A DNA stretch of 64,000 nt from Sporobacter sp038405045 (lineage in GTDB: Bacteria; Bacillota; Clostridia; Oscillospirales; Oscillospiraceae). Of the stretch, positions 43,861 through 52,775 are shown in pieces. The translations under genes and the position numbers were made by a program. Within the stretch, counting starts at the first letter, position 1; the number at the start of each line of letters is the position of its first letter. The notes below the pieces were generated by a model, which did no database searches, had not been told where the DNA came from, and saw nothing but the letters and a program-made list of their open reading frames with translations. Location: positions 186,001 through 250,000 of the forward strand of contig JBBZIV010000003.1 of NCBI GenBank assembly GCA_038405045.1. The letters run 5' to 3'.

Positions 43861-45228
43861 ATGGATAAAGTTACGCCCCGCACCCTGTCGGGCTTTATGG
43901 AGCTTTTGCCGGAACGCCAGGCGCTGTTCGATCTTATGGTTGCAAAGCTGCGCGACACGTTTTCGCTCTACGCTTTCACACCGCTTGATACACCGCTTAT
44001 CGAGGCGTCCGACGTGCTTTTGGCCAAGGGCGGGGGCGAAACGGAAAAACAGATCTACCGCTTTACAAAGGGTGACAGCGATTTGTCACTCCGTTTTGAC
44101 CTCACGGTGCCGCTGGCAAAATACGTCGCCCTGCACGCCGGCCAGTTGACATTTCCCTTCCGCCGGTATCAGATCGGCAAGGTCTTCCGCGGCGAACGCG
44201 CCCAGCGCGGCCGTTTCCGCGAATTTTATCAGGCCGATATCGACGTGGTGGGCGACGGCGCGCTTGACATCATAAACGAGGCGGAAATCCCGAGTATCAT
44301 CTACCGCTGTTTCCGTGCGCTCGGCCTCGAGAAGTTCGTCATCCGCGTCAACAACCGCAAGGTCCTTACCGGGCTTTTCGCCATTTTCGGGATTGGCGAA
44401 AAAGCCCACGCCGTCATGCAGGTCGTTGACAAACTTGAAAAAATCGGGGAAGACAAAGTGCTCTCCTTGATGACAAATGAGCTTTTACTTGAGCCGAGTC
44501 AAGCCAGCCAGATTCTCTCCGTTATCACTTGCCATGACAGCGGCGAGGACCCCTTGTTGAAGCTCTCGGCGTTTCGGGGCCGAAACGACACGTTTGACAC
44601 CGGTCTTTCGGAACTTGAAACGGTGCTCCGCCTCATGGCGGATTTCGGCGTCCCGGCGTCACATGTGCGTCTTGACCTCACCATCGCGCGGGGCCTGGAC
44701 TACTACACTGGTACGGTGTATGAAACGACGATGTCAGGTCATCCCGAAATCGGCTCGATTTGCTCCGGCGGCCGCTATGACGACCTTGCGGGATATTATA
44801 CGGAGAAAAAACTTCCCGGCGTCGGCATTTCGATCGGTTTGACGCGGCTGTTTTTCATTCTTGAAAATCAGGGCTATTTAAACGATGTGCTGCTATTTGC
44901 CCCATCGGACGTTCTGATCCTGCCAATGACTGGTGACATGGGGCCGTCCGTCGCCCTGGCGACGGCGCTGCGCGAAAACGGGCTTCGCGTTCAGATATAC
45001 AGTGAAAATAAAAAATTTAAAGCAAAGCTCGCCTACGCCGACAAGCTAAAAATTCCCTTCGTCGTCTTCCTCGGCGAGGATGAGCTGAAAAATAACGTGA
45101 TATCCGTCAAGGATATGACGACCGGCGCACAGGTATCGGCGCCTTTTGAGGACGCCCTCACACGCATTAAAACCGGCATCGCTTCAAGGTGTAACGGTCT
45201 GCCGATCAAAGAACCAAATCAAGAATAA
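43861..45228 (+). CDS. hisS: Histidyl-tRNA synthetase
   Basis: The 455-residue class II enzyme charges tRNA-His. Motif 2 is in GKVFRGERAQRGRFREFYQA, the HisA-like motif is LDLTIARGLDYYTGTVYE, motif 3 is PGVGISIGLTRLFF, and an anticodon-binding domain follows from about residue 355. Its full C-terminal domain argues against a HisZ paralogue. The ATG at 43861 follows CAAGGAGAA. aspS follows after 19 bp, the usual Firmicute pair. Confidence 0.92.
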   Translation: MDKVTPRTLSGFMELLPERQALFDLMVAKLRDTFSLYAFTPLDTPLIEASDVLLAKGGGETEKQIYRFTKGDSDLSLRFDLTVPLAKYVALHAGQLTFPFRRYQIGKVFRGERAQRGRFREFYQADIDVVGDGALDIINEAEIPSIIYRCFRALGLEKFVIRVNNRKVLTGLFAIFGIGEKAHAVMQVVDKLEKIGEDKVLSLMTNELLLEPSQASQILSVITCHDSGEDPLLKLSAFRGRNDTFDTGLSELETVLRLMADFGVPASHVRLDLTIARGLDYYTGTVYETTMSGHPEIGSICSGGRYDDLAGYYTEKKLPGVGISIGLTRLFFILENQGYLNDVLLFAPSDVLILPMTGDMGPSVALATALRENGLRVQIYSENKKFKAKLAYADKLKIPFVVFLGEDELKNNVISVKDMTTGAQVSAPFEDALTRIKTGIASRCNGLPIKEPNQE

Positions 45229-45247
45229 TGTCTGGAGTTTTCAACAC

Positions 45248-47035
45248 ATGGAATCATTAAACGGCTTTAAGCGCTCTGACTTCTGCGGTCTCGTCAAATC
45301 ATCCCATATTGGCAAGACGCTTTCCGTCTGCGGCTGGGTTCAGCGCCGGCGTGACTTAGGGCAGCTTTTATTTATCGACCTGCGCGACAGAACGGGTATC
45401 CTGCAGCTGGCCTTTGACGATGCGACGGCTCGGGATGTCTTTGAAAAAGCGCTGTCGGTCCGCTCTGAATATGTTCTTGCCGTGACGGGCGTTTTGCGCG
45501 AGCGGTCTTCAAAAAACAAAGACCTGCCGACGGGTGACGTTGAGCTTGAGGTGTCATCGCTCCGCATTCTGGCCGTTTCCGAAACGCCGCCTTTCGAAAT
45601 AACGGAAAATTCCGATGTCAACGATACATTGCGGTTAAAATACCGCTATCTTGATCTTCGCCGGCCCGATATGCAGCGTGCCATCGCGCTGCGCCACAAG
45701 GTCGTTAAAATCGCCCGCGACTATTTTGATGAAAACGGCTTTTATGAAATAGAAACGCCAATCCTCACGAAATCAACGCCGGAAGGCGCGCGCGACTATC
45801 TTGTGCCCAGCCGCGTCCATCCGGGGAAATTTTACGCCCTCCCGCAGTCCCCGCAGCAGTACAAACAGCTTTTGATGCTCTCGGGCTTTGACCGCTATTT
45901 CCAGATCGCGCGCTGCTTCCGAGACGAAGACCTGCGTGCCGACCGGCAGCCGGAGTTTACGCAGATTGACCTTGAAATGTCCTTTGTGGACACTGACGAC
46001 GTCATTGCCGTCAACGAGGGCTTCTTGAAAAAAGTTTTCAAAGATGTGCTCGGCGTCGAGATCAAAACGCCCCTGCTCCGCCTGCCATACAGTGAGGCGA
46101 TGGCGCGCTTCGGCTCCGACAAGCCGGATTTACGTTTCGGCTTGGAGCTTTGCGACATCAGTGACCTCGTCAAAAACTGCGGCTTTAAAGTCTTTAAAGA
46201 CCCGGTCGAGCAGGGCGGCAGCGTCCGGTGTATCGTCGTCCCCGGCGGGGCGGACGCGTTCCCGAGAAAACAAATTGACGCTCTTGTCGAATTCGTCAAA
46301 ACTTACGGCGCCAAGGGGCTTGCTTGGACGCGGTTGGGGAAGGACGGCACGAGCTCCTCCTTTGCCAAGTTCCTTACTGATGACGAAAATAATTCCATAA
46401 TCGCGCGGTCGGGCGCCAAAACGGGCGACCTAATCCTCGTCGTCGCCGACAGCCGTGACAAAACGGTTTTTGCCGCGCTTGGCGCGCTGCGCTGCGAATG
46501 CGCCAAACGTCTCAGCCTCCTGAATAAGGGCGACTATCGGCTGTTGTGGGTTACAGAGTTCCCAATGTTTGATTACTCCGAAGAGGAAGGGCGCTATGTC
46601 GCCATGCACCATCCTTTTACGGCTCCGCTTGACGCCGATATCGGCAAAATCGAATCAGATAAAAAGAGCTGCCGCGCCAAAGCGTATGACATTATTTTAA
46701 ATGGCACGGAGCTTGGCGGCGGGTCTATCCGGATTTCGACGCCGGACATGCAGGAGACGATGTTCCGCGCGCTCGGCCTGACGCACGAGGATACACACGC
46801 GCGCTTTGGCCACCTTTTAGAAGCTTTTAAATACGGCGCGCCGCCGCATGGCGGTCTGGCCTTCGGGCTCGACAGGCTCGTCATGCTTCTCACCGGTGCC
46901 GAAAGCGTCCGTGATGTTATTGCGTTCCCAAAAGTCCAAAATGCGTCAGAGCTTATGACAAGCGCCCCCGACGTTGTCGATAAGAAACAGCTCGATGAGC
47001 TGTTTCTGGAACACAAACAGAAATCGGAAGATTAA
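45248..47035 (+). CDS. aspS: Aspartyl-tRNA synthetase
   Basis: The 595-residue bacterial-type class II synthetase has an OB-fold anticodon domain (VCGWVQRRRDLGQLLFIDLR), motif 2 (FQIARCFRDEDLRADRQPEF), a GAD insertion in the middle, and motif 3 (GGLAFGLDRLVMLL). It charges tRNA-Asp. The ATG at 45248 has TGGAG about 11 bp upstream; the longer frame overlaps hisS. A strong terminator follows. Confidence 0.95.
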   Translation: MESLNGFKRSDFCGLVKSSHIGKTLSVCGWVQRRRDLGQLLFIDLRDRTGILQLAFDDATARDVFEKALSVRSEYVLAVTGVLRERSSKNKDLPTGDVELEVSSLRILAVSETPPFEITENSDVNDTLRLKYRYLDLRRPDMQRAIALRHKVVKIARDYFDENGFYEIETPILTKSTPEGARDYLVPSRVHPGKFYALPQSPQQYKQLLMLSGFDRYFQIARCFRDEDLRADRQPEFTQIDLEMSFVDTDDVIAVNEGFLKKVFKDVLGVEIKTPLLRLPYSEAMARFGSDKPDLRFGLELCDISDLVKNCGFKVFKDPVEQGGSVRCIVVPGGADAFPRKQIDALVEFVKTYGAKGLAWTRLGKDGTSSSFAKFLTDDENNSIIARSGAKTGDLILVVADSRDKTVFAALGALRCECAKRLSLLNKGDYRLLWVTEFPMFDYSEEEGRYVAMHHPFTAPLDADIGKIESDKKSCRAKAYDIILNGTELGGGSIRISTPDMQETMFRALGLTHEDTHARFGHLLEAFKYGAPPHGGLAFGLDRLVMLLTGAESVRDVIAFPKVQNASELMTSAPDVVDKKQLDELFLEHKQKSED

Positions 47036-47066
47036 TTCATTTTAACGGCAGAATCATACATGATCC

Positions 47067-47093
47067 AGGCGGGAAAAAATTTCCCGCCTTTTT
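47067..47093 (+). terminator. Terminator of the hisS-aspS operon
   Basis: A 9-bp stem GGCGGGAAA/TTTCCCGCC with an AAA loop, followed by six T. Confidence 0.85.
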
Positions 47094-47164
47094 TCTGCTC
47101 TTTTCTCGCAATATCTAGTGTATTATAAGGCCAATTAATACTATATATGGAGCTGGTGTGTGTT

Positions 47165-47977
47165 ATGCCGCTTTTAAAAAGGCGCGGCCTGTTTGAAGCA
47201 AGCCGCATTGTCTACCTGCCGCTCGGCGACATTCAGCCAAACCCTGACCAGCCGCGCAAAAACTTTGAACCGGCTGCCCTCAGCGAGCTGGCCGGCAGTA
47301 TTTCGCGATACGGCGTTCTTCAGCCTCTGACAGTGCGCCGCCGCTGTGCGGGATATGAGCTCGTTTCCGGTGAGCGCCGACTGCGTGCGGCAAAACTGGC
47401 TGGGCTTAAAAATATCCCCTGTATCATTTTGGATGTCGATGCCCAGAAATCCTCCATTTTAGCGCTCGTTGAAAACCTGCAGCGCAAAGACCTCGATTTT
47501 ATTGAGGAGGCTGAAGGGCTTAATCATCTCGTCAACACTTTCCAGCATACGCAGGAGGAAGTCGCGCGGCTCGTCGGTCTGTCCCAATCGGCCGTTTCCA
47601 ACAAGCTGCGCCTCCTGAAGCTCTCCCCCGCCCTTTTAACCATGCTGCGCGAGTCAGGGCTGACAGAGCGCCACGCCAGGGCGCTGTTGCGCCTGGAGAC
47701 AGAAGAAGCACGCCTTGAGGTTTTTAAGGAAATCTTGACGCGCAATCTCAATGTGGCAAACACTGAAGAATTTATTGACGGCTGCCTTCAAAAAAAGGAC
47801 GAACAGGAAAAACAACCTGTGAAGCCGGTCTACGTCCTCAAGGATGTTCGCCTATTTTTAAATACGCTGTCACGTGGCATGAACCTCATGCAGCAGTCGG
47901 GCATCGATGCCCAGTATGGTCGGGATGAGACGGACAACGAGATTGTCCTGACGATCAAGATTCCGAAAACGAAATAG
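47165..47977 (+). CDS. ParB/Noc-like chromosome-binding protein
   Basis: A protein of about 270 residues in the ParB/Spo0J/Noc family: VYLPLGDIQPNPDQPRKNF at the N-terminus, the CTPase box VSGERRLRAAKLAGLKNIPC and LALVENLQRKDLDFIEEA, then a helix-turn-helix (TQEEVARLVGLSQSAVSNKL). No ParA/Soj gene is adjacent, so a nucleoid-occlusion (Noc) role is as likely as chromosome segregation. The start is either the ATG at 47147 or that at 47165; the latter fits family N-termini better. Confidence 0.87.
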   Translation: MPLLKRRGLFEASRIVYLPLGDIQPNPDQPRKNFEPAALSELAGSISRYGVLQPLTVRRRCAGYELVSGERRLRAAKLAGLKNIPCIILDVDAQKSSILALVENLQRKDLDFIEEAEGLNHLVNTFQHTQEEVARLVGLSQSAVSNKLRLLKLSPALLTMLRESGLTERHARALLRLETEEARLEVFKEILTRNLNVANTEEFIDGCLQKKDEQEKQPVKPVYVLKDVRLFLNTLSRGMNLMQQSGIDAQYGRDETDNEIVLTIKIPKTK

Positions 47978-47990
47978 CACCAGAGACAAC

Positions 47991-48026
47991 AAAAGGGGCG
48001 TTTCAACTGGTTGAAACGCCCCTTTT
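47991..48026. terminator. Bidirectional terminator
   Basis: A 16-bp stem (AAAAGGGGCGTTTCAA with its complement) and 4-nt loop lies between the convergent ParB-like and PFOR genes, with T-rich DNA on the plus-strand side. Confidence 0.85.
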
Positions 48027-48042
48027 GATTTGTTCTTTTTGT

Positions 48043-51000
48043 TTATTGCGCGTCGTACATTTCCTTCTGTTTGACGAGATTGTCGTAGCGCTCTTTCGCC
48101 TCTTTTTCGGCGCTTGCGAAGAGCTTTTCCGCCCTATCCGGGAAGGCCAGCTTCAGCGAGCTGTACCGGACTTCGCCCATGATGAAGTCACTATAGCTCT
48201 CGGTCGCGGGCTTGCTGTCAACCGACAGCGGGTTTTTGCCCTCGGCAGCAAGGCGTGGGTCAAAGCGCATCATGTTCCAGTATCCGGCGTCAACGGCTTT
48301 TTTCATCTCGGTCATCGATTTGCCCATACCGGCGCGGATACCATGGTTGATGCAGGGGGCGTAAGCGATGATGAGCGACGGTCCGTCATAGCTTTCCGCT
48401 TCCAATATAGCCTTCAGCGTCTGCTGATAATTGGCGCCCATAGAGACCTGTGCGACATAGACATAGCCGTAAGACATCGCAATCTGTGCGAGGTCTTTTT
48501 TCTTCACGCCCTTACCGGCAGCGGCAAATTGGGCAACAGCGCCTGTCGGCGTTGCTTTTGAAGCCTGGCCGCCCGTGTTGGAATAGACCTCCGTGTCAAA
48601 GACAAAGATGTTGACATTCTGGCCGGAAGCAATCACGTGGTCAAGACCGCCGTAGCCGATATCGTAAGCCCAGCCGTCGCCGCCGAAGATCCAAACGGAT
48701 GGCTTGACAAACTGGTCGCGGGCGTTATTGAGCGCCTCAATCTGTGTTTTGAAGGGGAAATCGCCCGTTTTCTTCAAGGCCTCTGAAAGAGCTGCCTCCA
48801 GTACCTTTGCGGTCTTTTTCGAGCCGTCGGCATTGTCGAATTCCTTCAGCCAGTTTTCGATCGCTGTTTTCAGCGTGCCGCTCTCCAGCTTTTTTGCCAG
48901 TTCGTCGGCCAACAGGCGTATGCCGTCGCGGCGTTGGACGGAGGCCGTCGCCATGCCGAGGCCGAGCTCTGCGTTATCCTCGAACAGGGAGTTTGCCCAC
49001 GCCGGGCCTTTCCCCTCGTCGTTGACGGTGTACGGCGTTGTCGGTGCGCTGCCGCCCCAGATGGACGAGCAGCCCGTGGCGTTGGCGATGAACATTCTGT
49101 CGCCGAAGAGTTGCGCGATGAGGCGCGCGTACGGCGTTTCGCCGCAGCCGGCGCAGGCGCCGGGGAACTCGAGCAGCGGTTTTAAGAACTGCGAACCCTT
49201 CACGGTGTTCGCGGCAAAGCCGGTTTCTTTTAATGAGACATTTTTCACAGCGTAGTCAAAGGACTTCTGTGTCTCTGAAACCTCGTCAAGCGGCTTCATA
49301 ACGAGCGCTTTTTCCTTCGCAGGGCAGACATTGACGCAGGAACCGCAGCCGGTGCAGTCAAAGACGGTTGGGATGATTGAGAAACGGTAGTTCTCGTTGC
49401 CCTTGCCCGTCATCGGGATTGATTTTGTGCCTTCCGGCGCGTTTTTGGCCTCTTCGGCATCCATCACAAACGGGCGAATAACGGAATGCGGGCAGACATA
49501 CGCGCACTGATTGCACTGAATGCAGTTTTCCGGAATCCACATCGGTGCGTCGGAGGCAATTTTACGCTTTTCAAATGCGGCCGTACCGGCTGGGACAACG
49601 GCGCCGCATTCGAGATCGAGGAAGGCCGAAACAGGCAGCTTGTCACCGCGCATGGTGTTCATCTTGTTCATGACACCGTTTAAATACTTATCGACATCCG
49701 CTCTGTTTGACGAAACGGCAGCCGGTTCAGGCGACGGCGCCGGGTTCTTCCAGGAGGCCGGTACGTCAATCTGTGTGATGCTTTCAAGGCCAGCGTCGAT
49801 CGCTTTGTTGTTTTTGTTAACGACGTCTTCGCCCTTGTGTCCGTATGTCTTTTTAACGGCTTCTTTCATATACGCAACAGCGTCGTCAATCGGCAGAATC
49901 TCCGACAGCTTGAAGAAGGCCGATTGCAAAATGGCGTTTGTCTTGTTGCCAAGGCCGATCGCGCGCGCGATTTTCTCGGCGTCAACCGTGTAGAAACGGA
50001 TGCTATTATCGGCAATATATTTCTTCGCAGCGGCGGGCAACCGTTCTTCAAGCTCCGCAATATCCCAGGAGCAGTTGGCCAGGAAAACGCCGCCAGGCTT
50101 AACGTCCTGCACGATATCGAATTTTTCGAGATACGACGGGTTGTGGCAGGCGACAAAATTGGCTTTTGAAATATAATAGGTCGATTTAATGGGGCTCTTG
50201 CCAAAGCGCAGATGGCTGATTGTAACGCCGCCTGATTTGCGCGAGTCATACTGGAAGTAGGCCTGAACCTTTAAATCGGTATGGTCACCAATGATCTTGA
50301 TGGAGTTCTTGTTCGCGCCGACGGTGCCGTCCGAGCCAAGGCCCCAGAATTTACAGGAGATGATGTCCTTCGGCGTCGTGTCGGGCTCCTCTGTGATGGG
50401 CAGCGACAGATGCGTCACATCGTCCGTAATGCCAACGGTGAAGTTGTTCTTCGGGTTTTTATCCTGAAGGTTTTTGAAAACGGAAATGATGCAGCCGGGC
50501 GTTGTGTCTTTGCTGGCAAGCCCGTAGCGCCCGCCGACAACCTTGATATCCGTGCCGCACAGGGCGGAAAAAACGTCGAGATACAGCGGCTCGCCGACAG
50601 AACCGGGCTCCTTCGTGCGGTCGAGAACACCGACCGTCTTGACAGTCTTCGGCAGAACGCTCAGCAGGTGCTTCACGCTGAAGGGGCGATACAGGCGGAC
50701 CTTGACAAGGCCGACCTTCTGGCCGCTTGCATTGAGATAATCCACGACCTCTTCCGAAGTCTCACAGACGGAACCCATCGCAATGATAACATGTTCGGCA
50801 TCGGGTGCGCCGTGATAGTTGAAGGGTTTATAATTCGTGCCGATCTTCTTGTTAACGGCGTCCATGTAGTTTTCAACGATATCGGGAAGCGCTGCGTATT
50901 TGTCGTTAATGGACTCTCTGGCCTGGAAGAAGATATCGCCGTTCTGGGCCGAGCCGCGCAGGACGGGATGGTTGGGGTTTGATGCCCGCATACGGAAGCT

Positions 51001-51603
51001 GTTGAGCGCCTCGAAATCAACCATTTCCGCCAGATCGTCATAATTCCAAATTTCAATTTTCTGCATCTCGTGTGATGTCCGGAACCCATCGAAAAAGTGC
51101 AGGAAGGGCATGGAGCCGCGGATGGCTGCAAGATGGGCGACGGCGCCGAGGTCCATAGCCTCCTGCGGACTGTTCGAGGCAATCATGGCAAAGCCTGTCT
51201 GTCGGCAGGCCATGACGTCGCTCTGGTCACCGAAGATCGACAGGGCGTGCGTTGCAACCGTTCTGGCGGATACATGGACAACGGCGGGCAATTGTTCACC
51301 CGCCCATTTATACATGTTGGGTATCATCAGGAGCAGACCCTGCGACGCTGTGAATGTCGTTGTAAGGGCGCCTGCCAGCAGTGAGCCGTGGACAGCACCG
51401 GCAGCGCCGGCCTCCGACTGCATCTCCAGCACCTTAACGGTTTGACCGAAAATGTTCTCCTGTCCATTTGCCGACCACTTGTCGACATATTCAGCCATCG
51501 TCGACGATGGGGTGATCGGATAAATCGCGGCAACATCCGTAAACGCGTAGGCGACGTGCGCGGCAGCGTTGTTGCCGTCCATGGTTTTGAGTTTCCGAGC
51601 CAT
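48043..51603 (-). CDS. nifJ: Pyruvate:ferredoxin (flavodoxin) oxidoreductase
   Basis: The 1186-residue single-chain PFOR converts pyruvate and CoA to acetyl-CoA and CO2 and reduces ferredoxin. The N-terminus has MDGNNAAAHVAYAFTDVAAI and YPITPSSTMAEYVDKW. Two ferredoxin-type motifs are CIQCNQCAYVCPHS and CTGCGSCVNVCPAKEKA. CAGCGETPYARL and ATGCSSIWGG bind the proximal cluster, and GGDGWAYDIGYGGLDHV is the TPP site. It marks an anaerobic energy metabolism. It has its own promoter with a palindrome over the start region. Confidence 0.97.
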   Translation of the reverse strand: MARKLKTMDGNNAAAHVAYAFTDVAAIYPITPSSTMAEYVDKWSANGQENIFGQTVKVLEMQSEAGAAGAVHGSLLAGALTTTFTASQGLLLMIPNMYKWAGEQLPAVVHVSARTVATHALSIFGDQSDVMACRQTGFAMIASNSPQEAMDLGAVAHLAAIRGSMPFLHFFDGFRTSHEMQKIEIWNYDDLAEMVDFEALNSFRMRASNPNHPVLRGSAQNGDIFFQARESINDKYAALPDIVENYMDAVNKKIGTNYKPFNYHGAPDAEHVIIAMGSVCETSEEVVDYLNASGQKVGLVKVRLYRPFSVKHLLSVLPKTVKTVGVLDRTKEPGSVGEPLYLDVFSALCGTDIKVVGGRYGLASKDTTPGCIISVFKNLQDKNPKNNFTVGITDDVTHLSLPITEEPDTTPKDIISCKFWGLGSDGTVGANKNSIKIIGDHTDLKVQAYFQYDSRKSGGVTISHLRFGKSPIKSTYYISKANFVACHNPSYLEKFDIVQDVKPGGVFLANCSWDIAELEERLPAAAKKYIADNSIRFYTVDAEKIARAIGLGNKTNAILQSAFFKLSEILPIDDAVAYMKEAVKKTYGHKGEDVVNKNNKAIDAGLESITQIDVPASWKNPAPSPEPAAVSSNRADVDKYLNGVMNKMNTMRGDKLPVSAFLDLECGAVVPAGTAAFEKRKIASDAPMWIPENCIQCNQCAYVCPHSVIRPFVMDAEEAKNAPEGTKSIPMTGKGNENYRFSIIPTVFDCTGCGSCVNVCPAKEKALVMKPLDEVSETQKSFDYAVKNVSLKETGFAANTVKGSQFLKPLLEFPGACAGCGETPYARLIAQLFGDRMFIANATGCSSIWGGSAPTTPYTVNDEGKGPAWANSLFEDNAELGLGMATASVQRRDGIRLLADELAKKLESGTLKTAIENWLKEFDNADGSKKTAKVLEAALSEALKKTGDFPFKTQIEALNNARDQFVKPSVWIFGGDGWAYDIGYGGLDHVIASGQNVNIFVFDTEVYSNTGGQASKATPTGAVAQFAAAGKGVKKKDLAQIAMSYGYVYVAQVSMGANYQQTLKAILEAESYDGPSLIIAYAPCINHGIRAGMGKSMTEMKKAVDAGYWNMMRFDPRLAAEGKNPLSVDSKPATESYSDFIMGEVRYSSLKLAFPDRAEKLFASAEKEAKERYDNLVKQKEMYDAQ

Positions 51604-51669
51604 TAATTTAGCATCCTTTCTGGATCAAGTTTCGTCCGTCCATAAATTCTCGTCAAATTCACCGATTTG

Positions 51670-51710
51670 AATAGTTAAACTATTATATCATTCCCGAAAG
51701 ACCGTGTAAA
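51670..51710 (-). promoter_or_regulatory. PFOR promoter and overlapping palindrome
   Basis: On the minus strand TTTACA, 17 bp, TATAAT with TGA in front. Overlapping the -10 and the start point is the perfect inverted repeat AATAGTT-A-AACTATT (51670-51684), a likely operator. Confidence 0.65.
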
Positions 51711-51753
51711 TTGTGTTTTTCCATGAATTCCCCCGCATTTTAGGCGTCTTCGG

Positions 51754-51783
51754 TTGCAAACATTACACGATTAATGCTATACT
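51754..51783 (+). promoter_or_regulatory. Promoter of the TfoX-domain gene
   Basis: TTGCAA, 18 bp, TATACT, about 120 bp before the ATG at 51907. Confidence 0.5.
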
Positions 51784-51906
51784 GAGTTGACAAATTTTAC
51801 CCTGTTCCGATGAATAATTTCAAAATGTGTCTACGGTGCGCCAGCCGCCATTTATCAAAAATGACGGATTCATTCTGGGCTCGCAGTCACTCGGGAGGCT
51901 GTTTCT

Positions 51907-52233
51907 ATGTCCACATCGCAAGAGTTTGTTGATTACGTCTCACGGCAGATTGATGGGGCCGGGCGTGTCCGATATCGGAAAATGTTTGGCGAATATATGG
52001 TGTATGTGAATGATAAGCCGGTGCTCCTCGTCTGCAACAATACCGTCTATGTCAAGCAGCATGACGTTTTGAGCACTGAAATGCAGGATGCGGAAAAAGG
52101 CTTTCCGTACGCGGGCGCAAAGGAACATTATATTCTTGATATCGACGACGCGGAGCGCAGCCGCCGTGTCGCCGCTTTGCTCGAAGCAGTGACGCCGCTG
52201 CCGAAACAGAAAAAGAAAAAAACGATTCAATAG
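51907..52233 (+). CDS. TfoX N-terminal domain protein
   Basis: The 108-residue protein has only the N-terminal TfoX/Sxy domain (VRYRKMFGEYMVYVNDKPVL, then VLSTEMQDAEKGFPYAGAKE) and a Lys-rich tail. TfoX is a competence activator in Gammaproteobacteria, but stand-alone N-domains in Firmicutes have no proven function. CGGGAGG lies about 9 bp before the ATG. The DUF559 unit begins 35 bp after its stop. Confidence 0.82.
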   Translation: MSTSQEFVDYVSRQIDGAGRVRYRKMFGEYMVYVNDKPVLLVCNNTVYVKQHDVLSTEMQDAEKGFPYAGAKEHYILDIDDAERSRRVAALLEAVTPLPKQKKKKTIQ

Positions 52234-52268
52234 CCATGTTACTGCCGTTAAAAAGAGGCTTCATAAAA

Positions 52269-52312
52269 GGCTTCCCCTGGGGGAAGCTGCCGCCGGAGGC
52301 GGCTGATGAGGG
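52269..52312 (+). repeat. Left 44-bp repeat of the DUF559 unit
   Basis: It folds into two hairpins, GCTTCCCC/GGGGAAGC and GCCGCC-gga-GGCGGC, followed by the unpaired tail TGATGAGGG. The GAGGG at its end lies 6 bp before the nuclease ATG and looks like its ribosome binding site. Confidence 0.85.
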
Positions 52313-52318
52313 ATAAAA

Positions 52319-52723
52319 ATGTTGCCCTATAACAACAAACTCAAAAACCGTTCTCAGGAACTCAGGAAAAACGCTACAAAAGAAGAACGACATTTGTGGT
52401 ATGATTTTCTTAAAACATTCCACCTGCAGTTTCAAAGACAAAAAGTCATCGGAAATTTCATTGTGGATTTTTATTGTGAAAAAGCAAAGTTAGTCATTGA
52501 GCTTGACGGAGCACAGCATTTTGAAGAAAACGTACAGATATACGATAACGAAAGAACAGCATATTTGAATGGGCTGGGCATTGCGGTGATCCGCTTTAAT
52601 AATCTTGATATACAGAAAAATTTCAGTGATGTCTGCGCGATGATTCAAATAAGAATTGACGAATTGCTGATTCAACCCTCATCAGTCGCCTTCGGCGACA
52701 GCTTCCCCCAGGGGAAGCCATAA
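52319..52723 (+). CDS. DUF559 (Vsr-like) endonuclease-domain protein
   Basis: The 134-residue protein begins NNKLKNRSQELRKNATKEER and has FHLQFQRQKVIGNFIVDFYC and LVIELDGAQHFEENV. The Asp of VDFY and the Glu-x-Asp/His of IELDGAQH match the PD-(D/E)XK/Vsr-like active site of DUF559 proteins; family function is not established. The last 14 or so codons (SVAFGDSFPQGKP) lie inside the right inverted repeat, and the stop follows it directly. AT-rich codon use against GC-richer neighbours suggests recent transfer. Confidence 0.88.
   Translation: MLPYNNKLKNRSQELRKNATKEERHLWYDFLKTFHLQFQRQKVIGNFIVDFYCEKAKLVIELDGAQHFEENVQIYDNERTAYLNGLGIAVIRFNNLDIQKNFSDVCAMIQIRIDELLIQPSSVAFGDSFPQGKP
52676..52719 (-). 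repeat. Right 44-bp repeat of the DUF559 unit (inverted)
   Basis: It is the reverse complement of the left repeat except at three positions. Two of these (positions 22 and 34 of the repeat) pair with each other in the second hairpin and change C-G to T-A; the third is in the loop. The nuclease gene reads through it and stops just outside. Confidence 0.85.
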
Positions 52724-52775
52724 GTATCCCCGCATTCTTTGCGCACTTTAATTTTTCCCAGAAAGGAGCGGCTCC

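Larger units (their letters stand above)
51604..51906. other. Divergent region between PFOR and TfoX-domain genes (303 bp)
   Basis: It holds the PFOR promoter and a 15-bp palindrome (51670-51710) and the plus-strand promoter at 51754-51783. Apart from these no gene or structured element was recognised. Confidence 0.6.
52269..52719 (+). mobile_element. Putative compact mobile unit: DUF559 nuclease between 44-bp inverted repeats
   Basis: Inverted 44-bp repeats (41/44 identical) bracket a single nuclease gene that is visibly AT-richer than its neighbours. The unit sits between two housekeeping-type genes without disrupting either. No transposase gene or clear target-site duplication is visible, so mobility is inferred from the repeat arrangement and composition. 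Confidence 0.55.

Noticed and set aside
52052..52441. Minus-strand frame of 129 codons across the TfoX end and the left repeat
   Set aside because: It only translates the opposite strand of the repeat and the adjoining genes; there is no ribosome site or recognisable domain.
52319..52723. DUF559 gene as a Vsr mismatch endonuclease of a restriction-modification system
   Set aside because: No methyltransferase or restriction gene is nearby, and the inverted repeats fit a self-contained unit better.
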